DNA of 64,000 bases from positions 62,001-126,000 of the forward strand of contig NZ_MLCQ01000017.1 of NCBI RefSeq assembly GCF_001875725.1, written 5' to 3'. A model generated the notes under the pieces. It saw only the letters and a program-made list of their open reading frames with translations, was not told where the DNA came from and did no database searches. Positions 27,940-39,393 of the stretch are shown here, piece by piece. This DNA comes from Corynebacterium sp. NML140438. Its GTDB lineage: Bacteria > Actinomycetota > Actinomycetes > Mycobacteriales > Mycobacteriaceae. The position numbers and the translations under genes were made by a program. Every line of letters starts with the position of its first letter. The stretch's first letter is position 1.

Positions 27940-28307
27940 ATAAGGTCCTCTCAGAGTGGAAGAGGCATCCAGGATTCCATCTTGCCCGCTACGAGCTTGA
28001 ACTCGTACCTCAATTTACTGCGGTGGATTCGAGGCCACCGGCTCGTGTCAGAAGATGCGGAGGTACTTCCTCACCCGCCCGGTCGACTGCAGATACCCGT
28101 GAGCGTGATCGAGATCTTGTGCATCGAGATGGTCGTAGTCCACCTGCTCCTCCCCGCGGGCACGGTGTGGCTCGTCGCGCTGCTACTGTCCACCTGGGGC
28201 GTTGTATACATCAGCACGCGCACCGCCAGCGAACCTTCGCCTTCGAGGTGTCCATCGACAGCGATTCACCTACGGTGGGCGGGGCCGGCGAACCGACAGG
28301 CTCCTAG
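27930..28307 (+). pseudogene. Decayed membrane protein gene
   Basis: Three segments in two frames read as one protein. The first is VLSEWKRHPGFHLARYELEL. The second, after a shift near 28010, is LLRWIRGHRLV and then IPVSVIEILCIEMVVVHLLL and PAGTVWLVALLLSTWGVVY, two membrane helices. The third is TFAFEVSIDSDSPTVGG to the stop at 28305. From memory, the helix pair with VVHLLLP resembles an actinobacterial family of small integral membrane proteins of unknown function that can sit beside regulators. No intact start is visible. It probably formed an operon with the MerR-like gene. An alternative is that part of this region never coded. Confidence 0.5.
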
Positions 28308-28412
28308 AACTCAGCAAAGCGGTTGACGCCGCGGGTGGTCGCTCCCCTTGGCAGCGGCCCCGGATACAACCCGTGATTCAGACCCGCTACTACGCCGGGG
28401 TTGCGCGTGCGA

Positions 28413-28655
28413 CTAACCCTTCTTCCCGATAAGGAAATAGGCCACCCAGCCGAAAGTGTTGACCACGCCGATGATCGGCGTCCACAGCCACTTGGGACCA
28501 AGCAACTGGTGGTCTTCGGTCTTTGCGAGGTCACGCAGTGCAAGTGCTTTACCGACGGTATCCAGCGCTGTAAGGACTCCTACGATCGTCTTTTGGTCTG
28601 TTGACATGCTGTTCCATGCGTCGCGCAGGAACTTTAGGTTTTCATTGTTGGCCAT
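28413..28655 (-). CDS. PLDc_N domain membrane protein
   Basis: The 80-residue protein has an N-terminal soluble helix (NNENLKFLRDAWNSMSTDQK), then the PLDc_N type ending LGPKWLWTPIIGVVNTFGWV plus AYFLIGKKG, a pair of hydrophobic segments. PLDc_N is the membrane part of cardiolipin synthases, but as a lone domain its function is unknown. It is flanked by the pseudogene region and the ABC-F gene. Confidence 0.8.
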   Translation of the reverse strand: MANNENLKFLRDAWNSMSTDQKTIVGVLTALDTVGKALALRDLAKTEDHQLLGPKWLWTPIIGVVNTFGWVAYFLIGKKG

Positions 28656-28768
28656 GCGGTCAGTCTACGCGTTGGTTAGAATAGCGTGTTACTGAGCATC
28701 GTGCCGATCGCCATACCGCTGAGCAACGCTAGACAGCACACTCGCCCACTAACAATTTGCAGTTAGTT

Positions 28769-30397
28769 TTAGGCCAATTCGACGATCTCCATATACTCGT
28801 CGCTCCACAGGTCTTCATCACCTTCAGGCATGATGATCACTCGCTCTGGCTCGAGCGCTTCGACAGCTCCAGGGTCGTGCGTGACGAGAACGACAGCGCC
28901 GGTATAGGTTTTCAGCGCATCCAATACTTGCTGTCGGGACTGCGGATCCAAGTTGTTCGTCGGCTCGTCAAGAAGAAGGACATTTGCACGCGAGGAAACG
29001 AGCGTTGCCAGGGCCAGCCTCGTTTTCTCACCACCAGACAGTGTTCCAGCTGGTTGGTCTAGCTTGTCTCCCGAGAACATGAACGCCCCGAGTAGACCGC
29101 GTAGATCCTGTTGCCCTGCATCGGGGCAGGCTTCGATCGTGTTCTCCCAGACTGTTTTGTTACCGTCGATCGTGTCGTGCTCCTGGGCGAAGTATCCGAT
29201 CTTGAGGCCATGCCCCGACACGACTCCGCCTTCCCCATCGTTCCGTTCGACGCCTGCAAGCAATTTGAGCAACGTCGTCTTACCTGCACCATTGGTGCCA
29301 AGCACTACAACACGGGACCCTTTGTCTACTGCTAGATCGACGCCGGCGAACACTTCGAGGGAACCATACATTTTGGTGAGTCCTTTGCCAAACAACGGTG
29401 TCTTGCCGCATGGTGCCGGCGTCGGAAAGGAGATAGACGCTACCTTATCCGCCACACGAACGTCATCGAGCTCACCCATCATGCGCTCAGCGCGAGCGAG
29501 CATCTGCTTGGCAGCTGCAGCCTTCGTCGCTTTCGCGCCAAGCTTCGCCGCCTGTTTCTGCAGTGCCGAAGCCTTCTTTTCCGCGTTAGCACGTTCGCGA
29601 CGCCTTCGTGCTTCGTCGAGTGCTCTGGCATCTTGGTACTTCTTGAAGCCCATGTTGTAGACATCAGCCTCAGCACGGACAGCGTCAAGGAACCAGATTT
29701 TATTGCACACCGCTTCGAGGAGCTCGACATCGTGCGAGATCATGATGAGCCCACCATCGTGTTTACCCAGAAATGAACGCAGCCATGTAATGGAGTCCGC
29801 GTCGAGGTGGTTGGTTGGCTCGTCGAGAAGCAAAGTGGTTTGGGACTTGCCTGATCCAGCTCGCGACGCGAAAAGGATCTGGGCTAATTCCACACGACGT
29901 CTTTGGCCACCACTGAGAGTGCTGAGCTGCTGGTCCAGCACCCTTGCAGGAAGGCCGAGGTTGTCACAAATCTGCGCCGCCTCGGCATTCGCCTCGTATC
30001 CGCCGAGCGCGTGGTACTGCTCCTCGAGGCGAGAAAACTTTTCGATGGCCTTATCCCTAGTGGCCCCATCCGACTCTTCCATAACCGCGCGTTGGCGATC
30101 CATTGATCGCTGGATTCGATCAAGTCCGCGTGCGGACAGCACGCGATCACGCGCGCTCTGCTCAATATTGCCTTCTTTAGAGTCCTGCGGAAGGTATCCG
30201 ATCTCGCCGGTTCGGGTCACCGTTCCCCCGTAGGGTTCTGTTTCTCCCGCCAGGATACGCATCGTGGTGGTCTTCCCGGCGCCATTGCGGCCTACAAGAC
30301 CGATTCGATCGCCCGGTTGGACCCTGAGATGCTGCCCTGGGGCTTCGAGAAGCGTCCGAGCCCCTACGCGAACTTCGAGATCAGTAGTAACAATCAC
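28769..30397 (-). CDS. ABC-F family ATPase
   Basis: The 542-residue soluble protein has two ABC modules and no membrane helices. Module one: Walker A GRNGAGKTTTMRI and signature LSGGQRRRVELAQ; module two: GTNGAGKTTLLKLLAG and LSGGEKTRLALATL, each followed by a DEPTNHLD or DEPTNNLD Walker B. The charged linker lies between (about 240-320). ABC-F proteins bind the ribosomal E site and relieve stalled translation or confer antibiotic resistance. The position between acn and suf resembles M. tuberculosis Rv1473. The precise subfamily is not decidable here, and resistance is not implied. Confidence 0.93.
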   Translation of the reverse strand: MIVTTDLEVRVGARTLLEAPGQHLRVQPGDRIGLVGRNGAGKTTTMRILAGETEPYGGTVTRTGEIGYLPQDSKEGNIEQSARDRVLSARGLDRIQRSMDRQRAVMEESDGATRDKAIEKFSRLEEQYHALGGYEANAEAAQICDNLGLPARVLDQQLSTLSGGQRRRVELAQILFASRAGSGKSQTTLLLDEPTNHLDADSITWLRSFLGKHDGGLIMISHDVELLEAVCNKIWFLDAVRAEADVYNMGFKKYQDARALDEARRRRERANAEKKASALQKQAAKLGAKATKAAAAKQMLARAERMMGELDDVRVADKVASISFPTPAPCGKTPLFGKGLTKMYGSLEVFAGVDLAVDKGSRVVVLGTNGAGKTTLLKLLAGVERNDGEGGVVSGHGLKIGYFAQEHDTIDGNKTVWENTIEACPDAGQQDLRGLLGAFMFSGDKLDQPAGTLSGGEKTRLALATLVSSRANVLLLDEPTNNLDPQSRQQVLDALKTYTGAVVLVTHDPGAVEALEPERVIIMPEGDEDLWSDEYMEIVELA

Positions 30398-30441
30398 AGA
30401 GGGTTACTCTACAAGGCCGGGCCAGTAGACGAAAACGTGAT

Positions 30442-30834
30442 CTAAACGGCGAATCCCAGCGCGCGCAGCTGCTCGCGGCCTTCCTCCGTAATCATCTGCG
30501 GACCCCATGGCGGCATCCATACCCAGTTGATGACGACTTCTGCGCATACAGTGTTAGCAGTGATCGCCTGCTCTGCCTGTTCTTCGATGACATCGGTGAG
30601 CGGACATGCAGGCGAAGTCAGCGTCATGTTCACCACAGCTCGGTGAACATTGTCGGCCGTTTCCACCCACACGTCATAGACAAGGCCAAGGTCCACCACA
30701 TTGATGCCCAGCTCGGGGTCGATGACGTCGTGCAAATACTCTTCGACTTCCCCGCAAATCTTGAGCTGCTCTTCGGTCTGTTCTGGCCGCTCGTCATTGT
30801 CGCCAAGGTTCGAAGTGTGATCGGTATCCACCAT
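30442..30834 (-). CDS. sufT: SufT-like iron-sulfur assembly factor (DUF59/MIP18)
   Basis: The 130-residue protein has a MIP18/DUF59 core, EYLHDVIDPELGINVVDLGL, NMTLTSPACPLTDVIEEQ with the conserved Cys, and WMPPWGPQMITEEG at the end. SufT proteins help deliver Fe-S clusters. It is the last suf gene, 12 bp after sufU. Confidence 0.92.
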   Translation of the reverse strand: MVDTDHTSNLGDNDERPEQTEEQLKICGEVEEYLHDVIDPELGINVVDLGLVYDVWVETADNVHRAVVNMTLTSPACPLTDVIEEQAEQAITANTVCAEVVINWVWMPPWGPQMITEEGREQLRALGFAV

Positions 30835-30846
30835 ATTTTCGCCTTT

Positions 30847-31290
30847 CTACTTTTCTAGCGCCTCGGACGTGGCAGCTTCAAATGCTTTCCAGCCCAACAA
30901 CGCACACTTGACGCGCGCTGGGAACTTGGAGACGCCGCCGAACGCGATGCCGTCGCCAATTGCTTCGGGGTCTCCTTGCTTCGTTCCACGAGAAGTAATC
31001 ATCTCCTCAAAAGAATGCAGCTTCTCCATCGCTTCTTCAACAGTTAATCCGACAATTTCTTCGGTCATCACACTGGTAGAAGCCTGGGAGATTGAGCAAC
31101 CTTGAGCGTCGTACGACACGTCTTCAACGACTTTGCCGTCAGAAGAAAGGTGGACGCGCAGCGTCAGTTCGTCACCACACGAAGGATTCACGTGGTGTAC
31201 CTCAGCTTCAAACGGATCGCGTAGCCCCTTATGCCTCGGATTCTTGTAATGATCCAAGATTACTTCTTGGTACATGGATTCTAGGTTCAT
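30847..31290 (-). CDS. sufU: Fe-S cluster assembly protein SufU
   Basis: SufU takes the persulfide sulfur from SufS and relays it (or serves as scaffold) in the Gram-positive SUF system. The 147 residues include EVILDHYKNPRHKG, the zinc/cluster Cys residues in NPSCGDELTL, YDAQGCSISQAS, and VKCALLGWKAF. It begins three bases after the sufS stop, so translation is coupled. Confidence 0.96.
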   Translation of the reverse strand: MNLESMYQEVILDHYKNPRHKGLRDPFEAEVHHVNPSCGDELTLRVHLSSDGKVVEDVSYDAQGCSISQASTSVMTEEIVGLTVEEAMEKLHSFEEMITSRGTKQGDPEAIGDGIAFGGVSKFPARVKCALLGWKAFEAATSEALEK

Positions 31291-31293
31291 TGT

Positions 31294-33320
<2,027 letters not shown>

Positions 33321-33343
33321 TGTTTTACTGATTCCTTTTCGTT

Positions 33344-34516
33344 TTACTGGTTCGTTTGTTCGAGCTCACCGGCGACTCGTGCAACGAGTTCTTCACGGAG
33401 GTCTTCAAGTGGGATCTGGTTGAGAACTTCGTTGAAGAAGCCGCGGATGATCAGACGCGTTGCTTCGTCCTCTGGGATGCCCCTGGACCGCAGATAGAAC
33501 ACTTGCTCGTCGTCGAAGCGACCGACGGTAGCTGCGTGGCCGGCTCCAGCAATTTCACCGGTCTCGATTTCGAGGTTTGGGATCGCGTCGGCGCGTGCGC
33601 CATCCGTCAATACCAGGTTTCGGTTCGTTTCATACGTGTCTGTCCCGTGCGCACCTGCACGAATCAGCACATCACCGACCCAGCAGGTTCTTGCCTCTGG
33701 CAACTTTGATTCCTTGTTTCCCTGGAGTGCGCCCTTGTAGAGCACGTTCGAGCGGCAGTTCGGAACGCTGTGGTCGACAAGCATGCGGTTTTCGATGTAC
33801 TGGCCGGCGTCGGCAAAGTACACGCCGGTGAGCTCGACGTCTGCACCTGGGGCCGTGAACTTGACTCGTGGCGTGATGCGCACGATCTCTCCACCAAATG
33901 CAGCAACGTTGTGTCGCATCACCGCGTCGCGCTCCATCAGGATGGATTGTTGGCCGATGTGGACTGCGTCCAAGTCCCAGTCGGTATCGACGACCGCGCG
34001 CACGTGTGCGCCTTCACCGATATGCCAGTTCACGTTGTCTGCGTGAACACCGGTACCGCTGTACTTCACGACGATATCTGCTTCTGCGTGTGTTCCAACC
34101 TCGAAGAGGAGCGTCGCAAAAGACGTCGTATCTGCACCTGCCCCAGTGACGGTGACGGTAATGGGGCTCGACAATTTACTGTTCTCGGGCACAGTGATCA
34201 AAGTCCCCGTCTTCGCACCAGACCAGGCTTGTGCTGCCACACGGTCTACGGGTGCTCCGGCTACCTTGAGTCGCTCGTCCGACGCTTCTACTTCTTCGAC
34301 GATGACCTCTTCTGGGGCGTCGATCGCAATCTTGGCAGTGGCTTGCTCCGGGAACTCTCCGTTGTGTAGACCACGAATACGGCGAAGCGGAATAAACCGC
34401 CAGACTTCGTCACGTCCGCGTGGAACGGGAAAATCCTCTACGTTGAACGACGAAAACAGATCTCCCTTGTTGTTGTGGGGAGTCGCATTCGATACTGGAT
34501 TAATCGTTGAAGTCAT
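33344..34516 (-). CDS. sufD: SUF scaffold protein SufD
   Basis: SufD pairs with SufB and SufC. The 390 residues have the right-handed beta-helix typical of the family, with NRNLVLTDGARADAIPNLEI and GAGHAATVGRFDDEQVFYLR, which carries the conserved His used at the SufB-SufD interface, and the SufC-binding C-terminus EDEATRLIIRGFFNEVL. It lies five bases after sufB. Confidence 0.96.
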   Translation of the reverse strand: MTSTINPVSNATPHNNKGDLFSSFNVEDFPVPRGRDEVWRFIPLRRIRGLHNGEFPEQATAKIAIDAPEEVIVEEVEASDERLKVAGAPVDRVAAQAWSGAKTGTLITVPENSKLSSPITVTVTGAGADTTSFATLLFEVGTHAEADIVVKYSGTGVHADNVNWHIGEGAHVRAVVDTDWDLDAVHIGQQSILMERDAVMRHNVAAFGGEIVRITPRVKFTAPGADVELTGVYFADAGQYIENRMLVDHSVPNCRSNVLYKGALQGNKESKLPEARTCWVGDVLIRAGAHGTDTYETNRNLVLTDGARADAIPNLEIETGEIAGAGHAATVGRFDDEQVFYLRSRGIPEDEATRLIIRGFFNEVLNQIPLEDLREELVARVAGELEQTNQ

Positions 34517-34521
34517 GGTGA

Positions 34522-35967
34522 TTAGCCCACCGATCCTTCCATTTGCAGTTCGATAAGACGGTTGAGCTCCAGGGCGTATTCCATTGGGAGCTCCTTGGCA
34601 ATAGGTTCGACGAAGCCACGAACAATCATCGCCATAGCTTCCTCTTCTGCAATGCCGCGGGACATCAAGTAAAACAGTTGCTCTTCGGAGACCTTCGACA
34701 CCTTCGCTTCGTGTCCGAGCGTGACCCGGTCGTTCCTAATGTCGTTATACGGGTAGGTGTCGGAGCGAGAAATATCGTCGACAAGCAGTGCATCACATTC
34801 TACGTTTGAGGCTGAGTTATGCGCATTGGCATTAATTTGAACGAGCCCACGATACGCAGCACGGCCGCCACCGCGAGCAACGGACTTCGAGACAATAGAG
34901 CTCGATGTGTGAGGGGCCATGTGCGTCATCTTGGCGCCGGTGTCCTGGAACTGCCCTTCGCCGGCGAACGCAACGGAGAGTACCTCGCCTCGGGCATGCT
35001 CACCAGTCATCCACACTGCTGGGTACTTCATTGTGACCTTTGAGCCGATGTTGCCGTCGACCCATTCCATTACCGCGCCTTCTTCAGCCTTAGCGCGCTT
35101 CGTCACGAGGTTGTACACGTTGTTCGACCAGTTCTGAATGGTGGTGTATCGGCAGCGGCCACCCTTCTTCACGATGATTTCAACAACGGCGGAGTGCAAC
35201 GAATCCGACTTGTAAATCGGAGCCGTGCAGCCCTCAACGTAGTGCACATAGGCATCCTCATCGACGATGATGAGTGTCCGTTCGAACTGGCCCATGTTTT
35301 CGGTGTTGATACGGAAATAAGCCTGGAGCGGAATATCCACGTGGACCCCTGGTGGTACGTAAATAAACGAACCGCCTGACCAGACGGCAGTATTCAGTGC
35401 CGAGAACTTGTTGTCACCAGCAGGAATAACCGTGCCGAAGTATTCTTTGAAAAGGTCCTCGTGCTCACGAAGTGCGGTGTCGGTATCAACGAAGATGACG
35501 CCCTTCTTTTCGAGGTCTTCACGGATCTGGTGGTAAACAACCTCGGATTCGTACTGTGCAGCAACACCTGCGACGAGTCGTTGCTTTTCCGCCTCGGGGA
35601 TCCCGAGCTTGTCGTAGGTGTTCCTGATGTCCTCTGGGAGGTCCTCCCAGCTTGTGGCTGGCTTCTCGGTAGAACGCACGTAGTACTTGATGTTGTCGAA
35701 ATCGATACCGCTGAGGTCCGCACCCCAAGTAGGCAACGGCTTCTTATCGAAGATATCGAGAGCCTTGAGACGCTGCTCCAGCATCCACTCTGGCTCTTCT
35801 TTAATACCGGAGATTTCCTTGACAACCTCCGCGTTCAGACCACGCTTAGCTGCCTGCCCGGCTGTATCTGGATCGTGCCACCCGTAGTTGTAGCTGCCGA
35901 TCGACTCGATAATTTCATCGTCGTTCATTGGTTTCTCTAAACCGGGTGCGGGATTAGCTTTTGTCAT
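34522..35967 (-). CDS. sufB: SUF scaffold protein SufB
   Basis: SufB is the main scaffold on which Fe-S clusters form. The 481 residues include [38 protein letters not shown], and [14 protein letters not shown] with a conserved Cys in the cluster region. No intein is inserted, unlike mycobacterial SufB. It is the first structural gene, 26 bp after sufR. Confidence 0.97.
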   Translation of the reverse strand: MTKANPAPGLEKPMNDDEIIESIGSYNYGWHDPDTAGQAAKRGLNAEVVKEISGIKEEPEWMLEQRLKALDIFDKKPLPTWGADLSGIDFDNIKYYVRSTEKPATSWEDLPEDIRNTYDKLGIPEAEKQRLVAGVAAQYESEVVYHQIREDLEKKGVIFVDTDTALREHEDLFKEYFGTVIPAGDNKFSALNTAVWSGGSFIYVPPGVHVDIPLQAYFRINTENMGQFERTLIIVDEDAYVHYVEGCTAPIYKSDSLHSAVVEIIVKKGGRCRYTTIQNWSNNVYNLVTKRAKAEEGAVMEWVDGNIGSKVTMKYPAVWMTGEHARGEVLSVAFAGEGQFQDTGAKMTHMAPHTSSSIVSKSVARGGGRAAYRGLVQINANAHNSASNVECDALLVDDISRSDTYPYNDIRNDRVTLGHEAKVSKVSEEQLFYLMSRGIAEEEAMAMIVRGFVEPIAKELPMEYALELNRLIELQMEGSVG

Positions 35968-35993
35968 TATTTTCCGCTCCTTTCAGATACGTT

Positions 35994-36674
35994 TTATTTC
36001 GGTCCGTGAACAGCAGTGATTGGAATGTTCGTTGTACAGACGCCGTTGCCTTCGGTGATAGACGCGAGCGGCTGTATGTGCCGCCCCACAACCGTAGCGA
36101 TCATCTCTTGCTCAGCTTCACAAATCTCTGGATGCACAGAAGCAACGTGGGATACCGGGCAGTGATGCTGACAAATTTGAATACCTGCACCTGCTTGGGT
36201 GACCGAAGCGACATACCCGTGACGCTCTAACGCCGAGACGAGTTCCGTAACGACGGCTGTCAACTCGTCCCTCGTTGATTCTTCCGAAATGGGTTCAACA
36301 TTCTCGACTATTCGTTCTATTCTTGCCTTGGCAAATTCTTTGACCGCTGCTGGGCCACCGAGCGCTTCAATAGTATCGATCGCGTCCAGCGCCATTTCTT
36401 CATAGTTGCTGCCGAAGCTGTTTCGGCCTTCTTCTGTCAAACAGTAGTGTTTCGCGGGTCGGCCTCGGGGCGTTTCCTCCCCAGCAACCGGCAATGGCTC
36501 ACATGTCTCTATGAGTCCTGCGTCGGTAAGTTTATCCAGGTGCCGCCGAATGCCTGCGGCGGATATTCCCGTTTGCTCACCAAGTGTTGATGCGGTCACA
36601 GGTCCACACTTGAGAAGGAGCGACATCACCCGCTTCCTGGTGCCACCGTCTACTGACCGCGCTTGGTTCAACAC
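35994..36674 (-). CDS. sufR: SufR, Fe-S sensing repressor of the suf operon
   Basis: SufR proteins use an Fe-S cluster to judge demand and repress suf when clusters are plentiful. The 226 residues contain an ArsR/DeoR-like winged helix (LLLKCGPVTASTLGEQTGIS, then GIRRHLDKLTDAGLIE), GRPAKHYCLTEEGR, and the C-terminal cluster site with Cys in ICQHHCPVSH and PEICEAEQ. The GTG at 36674 has a GAGG seven bases upstream. It heads the operon. The intergenic region to mptB has dyads that could be its operator. Confidence 0.95.
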   Translation of the reverse strand: MLNQARSVDGGTRKRVMSLLLKCGPVTASTLGEQTGISAAGIRRHLDKLTDAGLIETCEPLPVAGEETPRGRPAKHYCLTEEGRNSFGSNYEEMALDAIDTIEALGGPAAVKEFAKARIERIVENVEPISEESTRDELTAVVTELVSALERHGYVASVTQAGAGIQICQHHCPVSHVASVHPEICEAEQEMIATVVGRHIQPLASITEGNGVCTTNIPITAVHGPK

Positions 36675-36802
36675 TGACTCACCTCGCTTCGATCTTCAAC
36701 TTTCCAACTGACTGGCCGTATACCGACCGGCCTTTACACAACACTACTGTGTCCTAATTCATTGTGCACGTTCGCCACGGTAGTTCGACTACAATCTTGC
36801 GT
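36675..36802. promoter_or_regulatory. Divergent sufR/mptB control region
   Basis: Two dyads lie here: GGCCG-N9-CGGCC at 36714-36732 and ACAC-N4-GTGT at 36741-36752. A TACAAT -10 (36790-36795) points toward mptB and ends seven bases before an in-frame GTG at 36803. The minus strand has TATACG as a weak -10 for sufR, overlapping the first dyad. SufR is the obvious candidate binder; the exact consensus was not checked. Confidence 0.45.
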
Positions 36803-38452
36803 GTGTTGTTCCAGGGTCCACCGTTTCGGTCATTGCTCGATGCCTTCCCGCGTATCGGTAAACCTGGTTCAAGATCGGCGGGACTTCACCGCGCTTCGAC
36901 AGAAGTGTGGAGAGGTCAGGATTTTCGGTCCACCAATTACGCGGAGCAGAACCGTTTTGCGCTCTTTCGTTGGCTTGGATTGGTTGGCACGCTTCTCATC
37001 GGTTTAGGAGGCCTCGGTGGCGGGGCGTTGCCGGTCGTCGATAATCCATGGTTCTCGTTGCCAGGTGGCGCAGTCCTCGGCCGAATGATGCAGGCTTCTT
37101 CCTCGATCGTCCTGTTCGGTGTGGGTCTGCTTGTCACGGCTTGGCTCTGCATGGGACCATTCGTGGGGGCCAGTGGCCAACGGCCACGGGTGTCGACGTC
37201 ACTTCTCTTGCGCACGTTTGTTGCTTGGGTAGTGCCTTTGCTCATTACCGCCCCCCTTTTTACGCAAGACATATATTCTTATTTGGCAAACGGTGCCATT
37301 GTCCGTTTCGGCCTTGATCCGTATTCCGCTGGTCCGGTAGAACTGCTAGGTGCTGAGCACCATTTAGCACGCTCCGTTCCGTTTATCTGGGCGCATTCGC
37401 CGAGCCCATATGGGCCGGTTGCATTAGGTATTGCGGCGGCAATTTCGAGCGTGACCGCTGACTCTATTGTTCTCGGGGTTATTGCTCACCGTCTTGTTTC
37501 ATTCGGCGGTGTACTGGCAGCAGCATGGGGTATCCGAAATGTTGCCCGCCGCTGTGGAGTGCCCGAAACTGCAGCGTTGTGGCTTGGCATCTTAAATCCG
37601 CTCACAATTCTCCACCTCATCGGTGGTATCCATAACGAAGCAATCATGCTCGGTTTTGTTTTGGTCGGATTAGAACTAGGGCTGCGTGGCGTCGACCTAT
37701 TGAGGATCGTGAGCTCCGGACAAGCGTGGGGTTACCTTGCTTTGTCTGCGATTTCCATTACTTGTGGTGGACTCGTGAAAGTGACGGGCTTTATCGGTCT
37801 TGGTTTTATTGGGATGGCAATCGCTCGAGCGCTTGCCCAGCGTCGACAAAAGGCCCCGGCGCTGGGCATTGCGATTGCCTTCCAAACAATCATGCTTGTA
37901 TTGACGACGGCTGCTGTTTCCTCGATAACGGGTATCGGGCTCGGATGGGTCACTGGACAAGGCGGAGCGGCGTCGATACGTAGCTGGCTTTCAGTATCCA
38001 CAGACGTCGGCGTGGTCAGCGGTTTCGTTGGGATGCTTTTGGGGCTGGGCGACCATATTGACGCCATGCTCATTGTCACCCGCGGCATAGGAGTTGCGAT
38101 CGCTGTAGCGTTTCTCATTCGTTTACTGTGGGCTACATTGCGGGGAACCATCCACCCTGCAGGTGGACTTGGCGTCGCAACGCTTGTTCTTGTTATCTTC
38201 TTCCCCGTTGTGCACCCCTGGTACCCGCTTTGGGCAATCTACCCACTTGCTGCATGGGCGAACAGGTTCTTTTTCCGCGCAGGCGTTGCGGTGTACTCTG
38301 CCACGTTTAGCTTTCTTGTATTGCCTCGCGGGCTCGGCCTTCAAGCTAAGACGGTATTCACGATTTATGGTGTCGCAGCCTGCTGCTTTGTAGCGTTTCT
38401 CGCTGTTGCGTTTCTGTGGTACCGACGCTTCGGCTCAGGCAAGCTACACTAG
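36803..38452 (+). CDS. mptB: Polyprenol-phosphate-mannose-dependent alpha-1,6-mannosyltransferase (MptB-like)
   Basis: A GT-C membrane glycosyltransferase of about 549 residues with a dozen or so hydrophobic segments. The first loop after helix one or two has TQDIYSYLANGAIVRFGLDP, with the Asp-rich GT-C motif, and IWAHSPSPYGPVAL follows as in the corynebacterial MptA/MptB family. MptB builds the alpha-1,6-mannan core of lipomannan in C. glutamicum, and that gene has the same neighbours (sufR and an ABC exporter). I start it at GTG 36803, leaderless after TACAAT; the frame is open from GTG 36764. The N-terminal 35 residues are therefore uncertain. Confidence 0.87.
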   Translation: MLFQGPPFRSLLDAFPRIGKPGSRSAGLHRASTEVWRGQDFRSTNYAEQNRFALFRWLGLVGTLLIGLGGLGGGALPVVDNPWFSLPGGAVLGRMMQASSSIVLFGVGLLVTAWLCMGPFVGASGQRPRVSTSLLLRTFVAWVVPLLITAPLFTQDIYSYLANGAIVRFGLDPYSAGPVELLGAEHHLARSVPFIWAHSPSPYGPVALGIAAAISSVTADSIVLGVIAHRLVSFGGVLAAAWGIRNVARRCGVPETAALWLGILNPLTILHLIGGIHNEAIMLGFVLVGLELGLRGVDLLRIVSSGQAWGYLALSAISITCGGLVKVTGFIGLGFIGMAIARALAQRRQKAPALGIAIAFQTIMLVLTTAAVSSITGIGLGWVTGQGGAASIRSWLSVSTDVGVVSGFVGMLLGLGDHIDAMLIVTRGIGVAIAVAFLIRLLWATLRGTIHPAGGLGVATLVLVIFFPVVHPWYPLWAIYPLAAWANRFFFRAGVAVYSATFSFLVLPRGLGLQAKTVFTIYGVAACCFVAFLAVAFLWYRRFGSGKLH

Positions 38453-38458
38453 CTATCC

Positions 38459-39391
38459 ATGAACGTGCCTGTTCTCTCAGTTGACAATGTAACAAAGACT
38501 TTTGGGGCGGTTACAGCGGTGGATCGAGCGTCGTTTACCGCGAAACAAGGTACCGTGCTGGCCCTGCTCGGCCCGAACGGGGCGGGCAAAACCACAACCA
38601 TTGAAATGTGTGAGGGGTTTACTCGCCCCACTTCAGGAGCCATCACTGTGCTGGGCGAGAACCCCGCCACGCACCCTCAACGGGTACGGGACCGGATTGG
38701 AATCATGTTGCAGGGTGGCGGATCGTATTCGGGAGTCAAAGTCCGAGAGATGTTGAAGCTGTCAGCTTCATACAACGCTCACCCCCACGATCCCCAGTGG
38801 CTCATGGAGCTCTTAGGGCTCGAAGGAGTAGCGAACACAACCTATCGACGCCTCTCCGGTGGCCAAAAGCAGCGCTTGTCTCTAGCGCTAGCACTGATTG
38901 GACGGCCCGAACTGGTATTCCTTGACGAGCCAACCGCCGGGATGGATGCGCAGTCTCGCAATGCGGTATGGGATATTGTCTCCGCGTTGAAACGCGACGG
39001 AACCACCATCGTCTTGACGACCCACCTCATGGATGAGGCCGAGTCGCTCGCTGATGACATCGTCATTATGGATCATGGAAAAGTCGTGGCGGAGGGAACG
39101 CCGGCTGACCTGACGAGTGGATCCTTCGAGGAACAGGTCTCTTTCAGCACGGCACAACCGCTGGATTTAGACGAAGTCGCGAGGAACGCGGCGCAGTCGA
39201 AGCTTGATGCAACCTTCACGCAGGTTCGTCCATTGCGTTACGTCGCTCGCGGCACAGTTTCGCCAAACCTTGTTGCATGGATAGCCCAGGAAGCCGTCGA
39301 TCAGTCTGTTCTCATACGAGATATGCAGGTTCGCCATAAGGATCTGGAAGAAGTGTTTTTGACGATCACAGGTAAGGAACTAAGGAGCTAA
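38459..39391 (+). CDS. ABC transporter ATP-binding protein (ABC-2 type)
   Basis: The 310-residue ATPase shows Walker A GPNGAGKTTTIEMCEGF, signature LSGGQKQRLSLAL, Walker B VFLDEPTAGMDAQSR and the H-loop LTTHLMDEAESL, with the C-terminal extension of the CcmA/DrrA group. It starts six bases after mptB and ends two bases before the permease. Such pairs export drugs, lipids or glycans; because it is next to mptB a lipoglycan precursor is possible but unproven. Confidence 0.94.
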   Translation: MNVPVLSVDNVTKTFGAVTAVDRASFTAKQGTVLALLGPNGAGKTTTIEMCEGFTRPTSGAITVLGENPATHPQRVRDRIGIMLQGGGSYSGVKVREMLKLSASYNAHPHDPQWLMELLGLEGVANTTYRRLSGGQKQRLSLALALIGRPELVFLDEPTAGMDAQSRNAVWDIVSALKRDGTTIVLTTHLMDEAESLADDIVIMDHGKVVAEGTPADLTSGSFEEQVSFSTAQPLDLDEVARNAAQSKLDATFTQVRPLRYVARGTVSPNLVAWIAQEAVDQSVLIRDMQVRHKDLEEVFLTITGKELRS

Positions 39392-39393
39392 CA

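Noticed and set aside
28048-28190. Minus-strand peptide ending YLQSTGRVRKYLRIF
   Set aside because: It looked like a gene end, but it is antisense to the better-supported membrane helices on the plus strand and has a stop just upstream.
27462-28307. 281-codon plus-strand open frame
   Set aside because: It joins parts of two decayed genes in the wrong frames; Arg-rich translation in the middle shows it is not a real protein.
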